Shown in pieces: positions 35,801 through 47,050 of a stretch of DNA of 64,000 nucleotides (positions are counted from its first letter, which is position 1; each line of letters starts with the position of its first letter). Origin of the DNA: Cepaea nemoralis (Eukaryota > Mollusca > Gastropoda > Stylommatophora > Helicidae); the NCBI GenBank assembly GCA_014155875.1, contig JACEFZ010015007.1, positions 16,001 through 80,000 of the forward strand, in the 5' to 3' direction. The translations under genes were made by a program, and so were the position numbers. Under the pieces are notes generated by a model. The model searched no databases, had not been told where the DNA came from, and saw only the letters and a list, made by a program, of their open reading frames with translations.

Positions 35801-35986
35801 GGAGCGTTACCAGCCCAAGGGTTACCCAATGAAATTGAGTCCCCACCATTCATCTACCCTCTCTCGATCTAGAATCTACGATTCTATTTTTAGTTAGGGT
35901 ATCACGACGGCTTACGTGGTTAACTACTGAGTATTGAGAAATGAAAATGGACTGGGGATGCGAACGTCTGAAGACATCATGCTACA
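32819..35986. mobile_element. 3168-bp insertion with TG...CA ends and 5-bp TSD
   Basis: The 50-bp minisatellite is interrupted after ACATT (32814-32818) and resumes after a second ACATT (35987-35991). The insert begins TGTGAGGTTT and ends GCTACA, so it has TG...CA ends and a 5-bp TSD as in LTR retrotransposons. I see no internal direct repeat of the first 100 bases near the other end and no gag or pol motif. A long solo LTR or a large non-autonomous element is possible. A TATAAAA lies at 32894-32900. Part of 33180-33480 is rich in a loose GGACAACAGTTGGACAA phrase. Confidence 0.55.
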
Positions 35987-36172
35987 ACATTAACAAAGTA
36001 GACATTCCAAACACACGAAGAGATACAGACACATGTACACGCGGCAACTTGATATTCCAAATACATGAAGAGATACAGCCAAATGTACACACGGCAACTG
36101 GACATTCCAAATACATGAAGAGATACAGACACATGTACACGCGGCAACTGGATATTCCAAATACACGTGGAA
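35987..36172. repeat. 50-bp minisatellite, right block
   Basis: About three and a half more units of the array at 31341-31917 (ACATGAAGAGATACAGCC, ACGCGGCAACTGGATATTCC). Confidence 0.93.
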
Positions 36173-36478
36173 CAAGCTAAGAAATACTGTTCTATAGAAG
36201 GCTGACATACAGATATATAGAAAGGGTAAGTCAAGTAAAGTCAAGTCATTGAGTTGTTGTTGGCAAATGGTGCTAGCCTCATATTTGTAAATCAATTTAC
36301 TCTCCAGTTGAGCTGAGACAAGAACCAACATAAAACATATTAGACATTCCCAAATGTGCTCCGTCCTCATATCTAACAGCCAGCGAAGAGTCCAAATACT
36401 AAAGATACTCTCCTCTCTAATTATCACGCAGGCAGCCTTTACTTACATGGCTATTTTCTAGTACCTAATTTATGTTGG

Positions 36479-36724
36479 CCGGCTTCGTGGCTTAGAGGTT
36501 ATGACTTTTCTCCGTAATCTCGTATACTCTCGTCGGTAACGTGATGATGGTGAGAATCAGCAGTGGTTCGAATCGCATCGGTAACTTACGGGGTATGTGA
36601 GCCGGCCGCACAGAAAGCAATGGCAAACTACTGAGCGTAATCTTGCCAAGACATCAACATACAGCTGAAAGATGCTGGTGTTGACAGCGATGTCCTGTAA
36701 AGGATATGCACATTTAAAAAAAAA
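36479..36724 (+). mobile_element. tRNA-derived SINE, family A (246 bp)
   Basis: Starts CCGGCTTCGTGGCTTAGAGG, has box B GGTTCGAATCGC, and ends GTCCTGTAAAGGATATGCAC plus an A run. TSDs are AATTTATGTTGG at 36467-36478 and AATTTATGCTGG at 36725-36736 (11 of 12 identical). It is nearly identical over its length to the copy in the 28S pseudogene. Confidence 0.93.
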
Positions 36725-36769
36725 AATTTATGCTGGGTTGATCTGGGATTACATTAAAGTTTGTTTTAT

Positions 36770-36945
36770 GCGCCTCGATGAAGATTGGAATTTATGGTCT
36801 CCAAATGGGCAGACTGACAACAAATAAAATGGTTACGACATGTTGTGAGAATGAAGCTCAAACATCTACAACTTGTTCTTACATTAAAAAAAATTATAAA
36901 GGTTTCGCTATAGAGCTAAAGTAAGACAACGAATCAGATGGATAT
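36770..36945 (+). mobile_element. RTE-like LINE 3'-end relic
   Basis: Broken frame with a VVRMKLKHLQLVLTL segment (36843-36885) and an RQRIRWIYTSRKYI segment (about 36925-36965), resembling the WFGHVVRM and RKWIDDIKD blocks at 30925-31060. Weak on its own. Confidence 0.45.
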
Positions 36946-36949
36946 ATAC

Positions 36950-37600
36950 TTCAAGGAAATACATCATCACCAGATAACTGGCCGATTAACGTGGACGATC
37001 ATGCTTCCACAAATATTGTGATCTGCAAGAGCATGTACTAATTCCTGCGTTGACAAGGCCGGCCAGATATTTTTATAACTTTTGTCCTCTATCTATCTTT
37101 CCACAAATCTTCAATTTCTCATAAAATGTTCTGTCTTTTGTCTTCTCAAAATGTGGTAAAAAATTATAAGCGACGCTTTCTGATGTTTGTGATAAATTGT
37201 GTCCTTGGTCTTTTTCAAAACAATTAGATGACTCACTTTGGCTTTTCAAGACATTTTCGGCAATCTAAAACCACACCTCTGAAGCTTCTAAGGATTTACT
37301 TGTCGCTTGTTTGAAAATTATCCAGGATTCACAGCCATATATTAAAACTGGTCCAATGTAGCATGTAAGAATTATTTTTCTAACATCCAATGACAAGGAT
37401 TTATTGCATACAATATTCTTTGTTTTATACAGTGCCGTTTTTGCCTGTCCTAATTTGTTCTTCATCTCTGTGATGCATCTTCCATCTGATGTTATCCACG
37501 TTCCCAGATATTTGAATTCCTGCACTTGCCCCAAATTAACACCCAGGGAATACAACAAAGCAAACATTCAACACAGTCCAGGCACCACGTTTAGTTCAGA
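36950..37600 (-). mobile_element. LINE family R, RT thumb and 3' end
   Basis: Minus-strand frame at 37265-37567: VQEFKYLGTWITSDGRCITE, KTALYKTKNIVCNKSLSLDV, YIGPVLIYGCESWIIFK. Continuing downward through stops are NLSQTSESVAYNFL and a terminal segment corresponding to the family-R ends, with a GATGATG tail near 36965. Its 3' end abuts the plus-strand relic ending at 36945. Confidence 0.75.
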
Positions 37601-37685
37601 TGTGGACATTATATTTTAACAAACTACTCTTAGCGACAAATGTGACTGACATACAAGCGATTGTGCGTGTGCGTGTATGAGTGGT

Positions 37686-37815
<130 letters not shown>

Positions 37816-37978
37816 AATCAAGTAAATATTGATCATATCCAGGGCATTGATCAGATGGAAATCATAACAGACTATCAGAAGTTCTACAATACATTCAATA
37901 TGAAAACTTGAAGTATAGAGTAGCTTTACAAAACACAATTAAGGCATTCACGGGGCATTTCCATGGCAAGCCTTCATC

Positions 37979-38930
<952 letters not shown>

Positions 38931-38933
38931 TAG

Positions 38934-38934
<1 letters not shown>

Positions 38935-39019
<85 letters not shown>

Positions 39020-39071
39020 GACTACTACTACGACTACTACTACTGCTGCTGCTGCTGCTGCTCCTACTACG

Positions 39072-39159
<88 letters not shown>

Positions 39160-39160
39160 T
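38935..39160. repeat. (CTA)n trinucleotide microsatellite
   Basis: About 75 units with a CGACTA and CTG interruption at 39018-39070. Poly-Tyr and poly-Ser frames are artefacts. Confidence 0.97.
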
Positions 39161-39636
39161 TGCTGCTGCAGATGCTGCTACAACTGCTGCTAAAACTGAT
39201 ACAAAAGCAGTAGTTCATTTTTATGGTTTATTAATAATTCCTTTATTTGCTCTCCATATCTCTGATCCATAAAGTAGCACTGATTTAACGTTAGAATTAA
39301 CTATTCAAAGTTCATTGCTATTCAAACGCTACGCTATTTGAACGGCTGGTCTTATTCTCTTGTACATAACTTTCACTGGTATAGAAAGCGTACTGTGAAA
39401 AAAACAAAACTTAGGTAATAGCATCACACAGAAGACCATCAATTGGAACTCACAAAACAAATGAACTATCGGGAAACCAGAAAACATACAATAAAGGGAC
39501 TTACTGTCAGGGATGCAATATGGGGGAATACATGGAAGATTCTTCAAGAGTTAGCAAAGGATAGATGGGAGGGTGTAGGCTGGACATTCTGTGGTTGACG
39601 TTCTATGCTTCCTTGGATGACAAAGGGCAAATAGGA
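39161..39636. other. no gene seen
   Basis: Nothing recognised with confidence. Confidence 0.4.
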
Positions 39637-39771
39637 AGAAGAAGAAGAAGAAGAAGAAGAAGAAGAAGAAGAAGAAGAAGAAGAAGAAGAAGAAGAAGAA
39701 GAAGAAGAAGAAGAAGAAGAAGAAGAAGAAGAAGAAGAACAACAACAACAACAACAACAACAAAAGCAATA
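39637..39771. repeat. (AAG)n then (AAC)n microsatellite
   Basis: About 34 AAG units to 39739 followed by AAC units. Poly-Arg and poly-Phe/Ser frames are artefacts. Confidence 0.97.
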
Positions 39772-39784
39772 AGAACAACTCTTT

Positions 39785-40012
39785 GTGGCGAAGGGGTTAT
39801 GGATACAATTCAACATCCCGCATACCGCGTTCAAACCCCAGCTGCAGGCGATTTGGCAATAGACAGCCTTGCGTTGGTTTTCATACAATGGTATGAGTGC
39901 TGATTTTTCAGAAAGAATTCGCAAACTATTGAGCGTAAACTTGCCAAGAAATCACAATAAACAATGCTGGGTTGACTGCAACGTCCTATAAAGGATATGC
40001 AAATAACTTTTT
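39785..40012 (+). mobile_element. tRNA-derived SINE sharing the family-A tail
   Basis: Head: box A-like TGGCGAAGGGGTTATGG (39786) and box B-like GCGTTCAAACCCC (39828). 3' part: TTCGCAAACTATTGAGCG, CTTGCCAAGAAATCACAATA and GTCCTATAAAGGATATGCA. The tail is that of family A but the head differs, suggesting two heads on one tail. Confidence 0.7.
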
Positions 40013-40459
40013 AAAAAACATAATAAGAAGAACAAACAGACCAAGAAGAAGGAGGAAGAGGAACAGTAGGACAAATACGATGATAATGATGATGAGGATG
40101 AGGAAAAGGAGGGGAGGCGGGAGAGGAGGAGGAGGAGGATGTATTAAGTTGCAACATTAGAATTCGATTTGCTGTGGAACTTTAGACAGCTTAAATGTCT
40201 CCTTTCTGTTAATTTATGTCGCTTTTTAATACTAGATCACGGAAATGCAAACATGCACAAATTATTCACATTAACTTTAACGAATCCTTATGCTAAACGA
40301 TCAATAGAACCTCCTGACATAAATGAAGTTTTGTGTGATTGTTTGTGTGTACGTGCGCGTACAGGTATATGTATAAGAGACTTGAAAGTTCTTTTTTTTT
40401 TTTTTTGTTCCTGCGTTTGTCACTTTGAGATGAAGGGTAGTGCAAACAAGTGCTATTAC

Positions 40460-40820
40460 TTTTAGTTGTCACTTCTGGGGCGTGAACTGGCCTGATTTTG
40501 CTCGAATGTTAGCTTTCCATATTACCAGAATCCCTCGCCATCAGAAAAAACCCACTCCGACTTCTACGAAATTTGTAATTTACATGACCATCTCAAGAAC
40601 GAGAAATCACCATCTCAAGAACGACAAATCACCATCTCAAGAACGAGAAATCATCATCTCAAGAACGAGAAATCACTATCTCAAGAACGAGAAATCACCA
40701 TCTCAATAACGAGAAATCAACATTGAAGTCAAACGGGAATGAACCCACAAAGCCGCGATCACCACAGGAAGTCTAAACACCGACGTGTTAAATCTCTCGG
40801 TCACGCTGACAGCCTAACTT
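40460..40820 (-). mobile_element. diverged SINE family B containing a 22-bp minisatellite
   Basis: Minus-strand family-B copy recognised by AACCCACTCCGACTTCTACG and GTAATTTACATGACC on the plus strand and by a tRNA-like head (CACGCTGACAGCC near 40803-40815). Its middle has expanded into about six copies of a 22-bp unit (CATCTCAAGAACGAGAAATC) at 40588-40722. Confidence 0.68.
40588..40722. repeat. 22-bp minisatellite inside a SINE
   Basis: Six copies of the CATCTCAAGAACGAGAAATC unit. The corresponding place in intact family-B copies reads CCCCAAGTCAAGGACGACA once (22633), so the array arose by local amplification. Confidence 0.85.
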
Positions 40821-40939
40821 AAACTTAACATGCTGTGTTCCTCAGCATCTGTGTTTCTCAGTCTACTGTCTTCGGTTCGTATCCGGATCTACTTAATGTA
40901 TTTCTGTTTCTGGTCTCGCTTACATGCGAACATCAGTGT

Positions 40940-41290
40940 TGGTAGCGCAGTAGCTAGCATGCCCGTCTGCCGGCCCGTGGTCGTAGGCTCGAATCTGCAC
41001 CGAGATGTACTTTCTAAACTGACCCGAACTCCCAGGTTGACATAGCCTAACATAGGTACCAGGAAATGCCTTGGGGAGGGAAGGCAACCTGAGTAACACG
41101 TGACTCCTGTTGAACTCTTTACTCTAAGTTCCGATTGGTCTTTGAGACTATGGGGCCAACGTCAAATATCCAGTATGCGTCAAATCGTGTCAAAGTGTCC
41201 CGGAAATGGACACCTTTTGATAAATCAGTCCAAATATCGCAGTGCAGGGCCGAGTCAGTGCGGACAACGTTAAACAGGAGTCACGTTTTA
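40940..41290 (+). mobile_element. tRNA-derived SINE, family C
   Basis: tRNA-like head: box A GTAGCGCAGTAGCTAG (40942) and box B TAGGCTCGAATCTGC (40985). The body contains AACTCCCAGGTTGACATAGC, AGGTACCAGGAAATGCCTTG and GGAAGGCAACCTGAG. Related minus copies occur at 17045-17310, 59045-59285 and 60500-60660. End uncertain. Confidence 0.68.
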
Positions 41291-41536
41291 ACTATCTTGG
41301 AACAGTCATGATATTGGGCGGAGGGTGCTTTGTGAAGATTACAATCAGAATCGCCATGGCAAAAGCCGCCGTTTGCAAGATGGGAAACATACTCGCTATT
41401 ATAAAATGCCGATAACAGGGAGAGAAAGAGTGTTATAATGCTGTACAGAATCTATACTGCTGTACACATGTGAATTCCCATTCAATTTGAGGTTATTCTT
41501 CAAGACTGCCCGGTGTGATTGTCTGTCAGTTCATTG

Positions 41537-41725
41537 TATTCTGTGAATGTACATAAACCACAGTTCTGTGACTGTACATAAACCACAGTCTTATGAATGT
41601 ACATAAACCACAGTTCTCTGAATGTACATATGTAGAACCATAGTTCTATGAATGTACATAAATCACAGTTCTATGAATGTACATAAACCACAGTTCTATA
41701 AATGTACATAAACTACAGTTCTGCA
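41537..41725. repeat. 25-bp minisatellite, about 8 copies
   Basis: Unit ATGTACATAAACCACAGTTC plus CTATGA. One copy (41620-41645) is altered (CATATGTAGAACCATAG). Confidence 0.93.
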
Positions 41726-41744
41726 GACATCGTATGTTTCTCGG

Positions 41745-42060
41745 CTTGGTAACTTTTTTTTTTTTAATTTTGTGTTCACTCGCTTTGAACACAAGCGTAG
41801 TCCAAACACGCAATACTACAGGGTGTATGTTTAATCACCGTGCAGTATTTGAAAATATTGCCGGTCCAAGTTTTGTATTTACCTATTATATTGCATAAAC
41901 TTTACAGAGGGTGAATACAAAACTTGGACTGGCAATATTTTCAAACACTGCACAGTCATTAAAAGTTCACCCTGTATTTCTAGTAGTTGCAACTACTGGG
42001 GAGTTTACTGGACTAATCAAAACGCAAAATCAATCCAATCTACTTGCCCACTAGTGGCAG
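41745..42060 (-). mobile_element. SINE family B copy interrupted by a MITE
   Basis: Plus-strand text CACTCGCTTTGAACACAAGC and GTCCAAACACGCAATACTA (41778-41818) is the 3' end of a minus-strand family-B SINE. It continues beyond the MITE with AACGCAAAATCAATCC. A short piece in the other orientation (TACTACGCTTGATTCAAAAC, 42088) lies just beyond. Confidence 0.6.
41819..41974. mobile_element. 156-bp fold-back MITE, TA target site
   Basis: Nearly the whole element is an inverted repeat. The left arm CAGGGTGTATGTTTAATCAC... (about 65 nt) pairs with the right arm ...GTTCACCCTG at roughly 88 percent, around a central spacer of about 25 nt. TA dinucleotides flank it (41817-41818, 41975-41976). This fits a non-autonomous Tc1/mariner-type element, mobilised in trans. 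It encodes nothing. Confidence 0.88.
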
Positions 42061-42129
42061 CTTCTAGAAGTTGTAGCAGGTGTATATACTACGCTTGATT
42101 CAAAACGTGCGAACTCTAATCCGACAAGC

Positions 42130-43692
42130 CAAGTAACAGCAGATGGCTGCGGCAATGTGGTTTCTGTGGAACATTTACAGAATACAATGAGATGACAGAC
42201 AATCAAGTAACAGCAGATGGCTGCGGCAATGTGGTTTCTGTGGAACATTTACAGAATACAATGAGATGACAGACAATCAAGTAACAGCAGAAGGCTGCGG
42301 CAATGTGGTTTCTGTGGAACATTTACAGAATACAATGAGATGACAGACAATCAAGTAACAGCAGACGGCTGCGGCAATGTGGTTTCTGTGGAACATTTAC
42401 AGAATACAATGAGATGACAGACAATCAAGTAACAGCAGATGGCTGCGGCAATGTGGTTTCTGTGGAACATTTACAGAATACAATGAGATGACAGACAATC
42501 AAGTAACAGCAGATGGCTGCGGCAATGTGGTTTCTGTGGAACATTTACAGAATACAATGAGATGACAGACAATCAAGTAACAGCAGACGGCTGCGGCAAT
42601 GTGGTTTCTGTGGAACATTTACAGAATACAATGAGATGACAGACAATCAAGTAACAGCAGATGGCTGCGGCAATGTGGTTTCTGTGGAACATTTACAGAA
42701 TACAATGAGATGACAGACAATCAAGTAACAGCAGATGGCTGCGGCAATGTAGTTTCTGTGGAACATTTACAGAATACAATGAGATGACAGACAATCAAGT
42801 AACAGCAGATGGCTGCGGCAATGTAGTTTCTGTGGAACATTTACAGAATACAATGAGATGACAGACAATCAAGTAACAGCAGATGGCTGCGGCAATGTAG
42901 TTTCTGTGGAACATTTACAGAATACAATGAGATGACAGACAATCAAGTAACAGCAGATGGCTGCGGCAATGTAGTTTCTGTGGAACATTTACAGAATACA
43001 ATGAGATGACAGACAATCAAGTAACAGCAGACGGCTGCGGCAATGTGGTTTCTGTGGAACATTTACAGAATACAATGAGATGACAGACAATCAAGTAACA
43101 GCAGATGGCTGCGGCAATGTGGTTTCTGTGGAACATTTACAGAATACAATGAGATGACAGACAATCAAGTAACAGCAGATGGCTGCGGCAATGTGGTTTC
43201 TGTGGAACATTTACAGAATACAATGAGATGACAGACAATCAAGTAACAGCAGACGGCTGCGGCAATGTGGTTTCTGTGGAACATTTACAGAATACAATGA
43301 GATGACAGACAATCAAGTAACAGCAGACGGCTGCGGCAATGTGGTTTCTGTGGAACATTTACAGAATACAATGAGATGGCAGACAATCAAGTAACAGCAG
43401 ACGGCTTCGGCAATGTAGTTTCTGTGGAACATTTACAGAATACAATGAGATGGCAGACAATCAAGTAACAGCAGACGGCTGCGGCAATGTAGTTTCTGTG
43501 GAACATTTACAGAATACAATGAGATAACAGACAATCAAGTAACAGCAGATGGCTGCGGCAATGTGGTTTCTGTGGAACATTTACAGAATACAATGAGCTG
43601 ACAGACAATCAAGTAACAGCAGACGGCTGCGGCAATGTGGTTTCTGTGGAACATTTACTCAATACAATGAGCTGTCAGACAATCAAGTAAGG
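42130..43692. repeat. 74-bp minisatellite, about 21 copies
   Basis: Highly homogeneous unit containing CAAGTAACAGCAGATGGCTG, CGGCAATGTGGTTTCTGTGG and AACATTTACAGAATACAATG. Variants (GATGGCT or GACGGCT; TGTGGTT or TGTAGTT) occur in runs, for example TGTAGTT in consecutive copies at 42745-42980. Since 74 is not a multiple of three, no long frame persists. Confidence 0.96.
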
Positions 43693-44150
43693 CAGTCTTG
43701 AAGAACAAGATGGCAACAACAAATTGAATGGACAAATTAGCTGTGGAATGAATTTGAATATTTAGTGATAAATAGCAAACTTCAATGGATAAACAGTAAG
43801 GGGAAGTCAAAGAGATTCCTGGATGCCGTGGTCAAGTGACGTGATCGTGACAAGAGAAAACACTTCACGCGAGACTGTCGAGATTGTGTGAGACGTGGAC
43901 CCATGTTAAGTCCAGTCATATCTGCATGGCACTTGGCACTCTCTCTGTCTCGTATTTTTGAGACAATGTGAAGAGTTTTGAAATTTGAATTTTAAACTGC
44001 TTACTGTTTGTTTTTTAAAGTTTAATCTGTAAACGTTTTATTGTCTTGATATTTAATCTCTTTTTGTTTTGATAATTAATCTCTTAACTTCGTATTGTCT
44101 GAATATTTTTTCTCTAAATATCTCTCCAAAACATAATACTCGATTACCAA
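43693..44150. other. no gene seen
   Basis: AT-rich stretch after the array. Nothing recognised. Confidence 0.4.
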
Positions 44151-45012
44151 TTTGTGAAAAGGTATGACGTTCAAGGCATCTCAACAGAATTTAGTTTTTC
44201 AGTAAATGCAACAGAAACTAAAAACAGAGGATTTAGTCTGAATAACAGAAAAACAGAAATAATGGTTATTACACACATAAATTGTATACCCAAGAGCAAC
44301 AGCAGAGTAGATGGAATTAATCTGAAAGAAATCGATGTACTTAATTATTTGGGTACTTTAATAACAGCAGACATACGATTTTTTTTCCATATCCCTTACA
44401 GGATGTTGCAGTCAACATCAGCATTTTTCAGCTGCTGTTGATGTACTAGGCAAGATTACGCTCAATAGTTTGCCATTGCTTTCTGAGCGACCGGCTCACA
44501 TACCCCGTAAGTTACCGTAAGTTGCGAGAGCCGCTACCGATTCTCGAGCAGGTTACGTTAATCACGAGAATATACAGAATTACGGAGAAAGACGTTAACT
44601 CATTGGCCAGGGAGACCGGCTAAGATTTATGAAGGAAGTTAGATGTAGAATAGCCCAAGCAAAGACAATCTGGACGTGCATTTATGAAGGAAGTTAGATG
44701 TAGAATAGCCCAAGCAAAGACAATCTGGACGTGCCAAGGGAGGCTAATTCGTGTAGACATCATATCACAAACACCAGAAAGAGACAGTCTTCATTTTGTG
44801 GCCACATGATGCGAGGACAAACACTGGAACATATTGCGACAACTGGAAAGATTTGTGGAAAGAGAGGAAAAGGAAGGCAGTGAAATAAAATTCTCGACAG
44901 TCTTGTGTCAAGGCACGGAAGTTGGTCAGCGCGCGAACTGATACATGCAGTTGGGGATTACAAGATGTGATGAAACATGATCGCCCACGCCGATCGACAA
45001 GGCACTTGACGA
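44150..45012 (+). mobile_element. LINE family R, interrupted by a SINE
   Basis: RT piece 44205-44370 (GFSLNNRKTEIMVITHINC, LNYLGTLITADIR), then a SINE in minus orientation, then continuation FMKEVRCRIAQAKTIW (44626-44675) and the terminal family-R segment (RQSSFCGHMMRGQ, TGKICGKRGKGRQ, then the ...CGATCGACAAGGCAC end at 44993-45007). After the SINE a 55-bp segment is tandemly duplicated (44626 and 44681). Confidence 0.78.
44382..44622 (-). mobile_element. SINE family A inside the LINE
   Basis: Minus-strand copy. The plus text shows the T run (44379-44386), the tail complement ATATCCCTTACAGGATGTTG, TTTGCCATTGCTTTCTGAGC and the head complement (ending GGCCAGGGAGACCGGCT). A short TSD of GATTT is possible (44377-44381 and 44624-44628). 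Confidence 0.8.
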
Positions 45013-45014
45013 TG

Positions 45015-45560
45015 GTGCTAGTGTGTTCTATAAGCGCCAAACATTACATGTCAATTTATTTATGAACTGTCTTAGCGGCCTTAAACGGTTCCCCAATTGA
45101 TATTCATGTGGAAATATAGGTTTCAGTTCAAGTGCCTATCTGTCAAGTTTTTTCTGTGTACACTTACATCCTTCCTCATATAGTCAGTACGCATGAATAA
45201 GTTTCATTTTATTTAGCCTATTGCATGCTCTAACCCAGGAATTTCTGCCCAGTGTTGTAGCCGTTTAGTGGGTTTCGATTTCCAGTGGCATTAATCTTCA
45301 TCTGTGGCCATTCTTGTATTTGCATGATTTATTGCGCCCTGTGGTTGTCGGTTGCTGACATCACAGAAGCGTCGTTCTCAGGGAAGTGTGCTAGCACATA
45401 CGGACGGGGTTGTTCATGATAATCTGATGTTAGAAACAGGCACTGTAATGTACGTATGTGTGTAAGTAAGTGGTATGCGCGCGTGTGTGAGTGTGTATGT
45501 GTGTCCCTGTGCGTGCGTGCATGCATGCATACATACGTGGGTGCGTGAGTGTGTATATGG
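45015..45560. other. no gene seen
   Basis: Mixed sequence ending in GT-rich low complexity (45455-45545). Nothing recognised. Confidence 0.4.
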
Positions 45561-45561
45561 G

Positions 45562-45644
45562 GTGGTGCAGTAGCGTAGTGGCTAGACACTCATATGCCGA
45601 CTCGGTGATCATCAGTTTGATCCCCAGCTGGGGAGATTCTATCA

Positions 45645-45645
<1 letters not shown>
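45562..45645 (+). mobile_element. tRNA-like SINE head
   Basis: GGTGGTGCAGTAGCGTAGTG (box A-like) and ATCAGTTTGATCCCCAGCTG (box B-like) at pol III-type spacing, followed at once by TCCATCCA repeats. The body is absent or replaced by the microsatellite. Confidence 0.6.
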
Positions 45646-45985
<340 letters not shown>

Positions 45986-46640
45986 TTCCATTGCACATCA
46001 CGCACATGCTTACTCACACACAACACATTCATATATATTCCTACTCATCCAGATCTCACACCCCTACAATCTCACTCCCACATGCGCAACCCACCCACAT
46101 GAACACCACAATCGACACCCACACCTCTACCCACACGCATCCAGCCCCTCTCACTCTATCTCTCACACCCACACTCACCCACACAACCAGCCATTGACGT
46201 GGAGAAACATCTCAGTGCATGCTTTGTGCCAGTCAGAGATACAGAACTGTGTGGATCAATTAACATGCTACTTTCGTTGGCCGAGCCGATCGATTGCTGC
46301 TTCATTGTACTCATGAATATTAAACTGACAAATTATGGCTAATGAGATAACATTCTCATGAATGCCTCATTCAGGAAAGTGAACAACTTTGTCACTGAAC
46401 ATTCCAAAATAGCCATGTTCATGTCAGTGTGACATAAATACTTTAAAACTCAATGCGATATAGGCAATTAGAAGACTACGCGTGTTCTATTGAGTATTGG
46501 ATGTACTGATGGGAAAAACAGAAACACCGTTCTATGTAGTTATTGATACGTATATATAAGGGGTTATAAAATGTAAATGTAGCAGTACGACATATGCTGC
46601 TGTGATGTGGTGTGAACTGTTAGGTCTTCATATATTTTAG
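45986..46640. other. no gene seen
   Basis: CA/CCCA-rich start (to about 46195), then unremarkable sequence. Confidence 0.4.
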
Positions 46641-46659
46641 GCCACACAGTAATGAGCAG

Positions 46660-46940
46660 TTGAACAGATCCGTTTCTAGCCATTTGTCGTTTCCAGAAAA
46701 CTGAAAATATTCAGAACACATTTTTTGAGGATAGACTGAGCAAAACATGATTAGTGACAACTGGCAAGATTGAGGGGGAAAAAACGAGGAGAAGGTAGAG
46801 AAGTAAATCCGGATGGCTTGGCCACGTGGTAAGGTCGAGACAAAAAACACAAATCTGATTCTCGACTCTGGTGATCGTTTGAGAATGCGAAACATGACCG
46901 CCCACTCTTATCGGCATGGCACATGATGATTGTGGAATTG
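46660..46940 (+). mobile_element. LINE family R 3'-end relic
   Basis: Plus-strand terminal segment: AGTGACAACTGGCAAGATTG, GGCTTGGCCACGTGGTAAG, GACTCTGGTGATCGTTTGAG, CCGCCCACTCTTATCGGCAT and GGCACATGATGATTG. The same chain, as a reverse complement, makes up the relic at 20028-20230. Confidence 0.72.
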
Positions 46941-46954
46941 AGCAAGGAACCGCT

Positions 46955-47050
46955 CTAGTTGGGAAATAAGGTTCCCACCTCTGCTTGGAAATGAACATGT
47001 GGTTTGGTGAGCAAGGGCAGTAACCACCAGACTAGATGGAAATAACCTTT
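46955..47050 (-). mobile_element. tRNA-like SINE head seeding a minisatellite
   Basis: The minus strand reads CATCTAGTCTGGTGGTTACT (box A-like), CCCTTGCTCACCAAACCAC (anticodon-arm region) and ACATGTTCATTTCCAAGC (box B-like). The first half of this sequence is the core of every unit in the 53-bp array that starts here. Confidence 0.55.

Noticed and set aside
42130..43692. Regular repeat pattern that could suggest a CRISPR array
   Set aside because: Units are contiguous with no unique spacers, and the window is animal DNA. The same applies to the arrays at 22790, 47040 and 61473.
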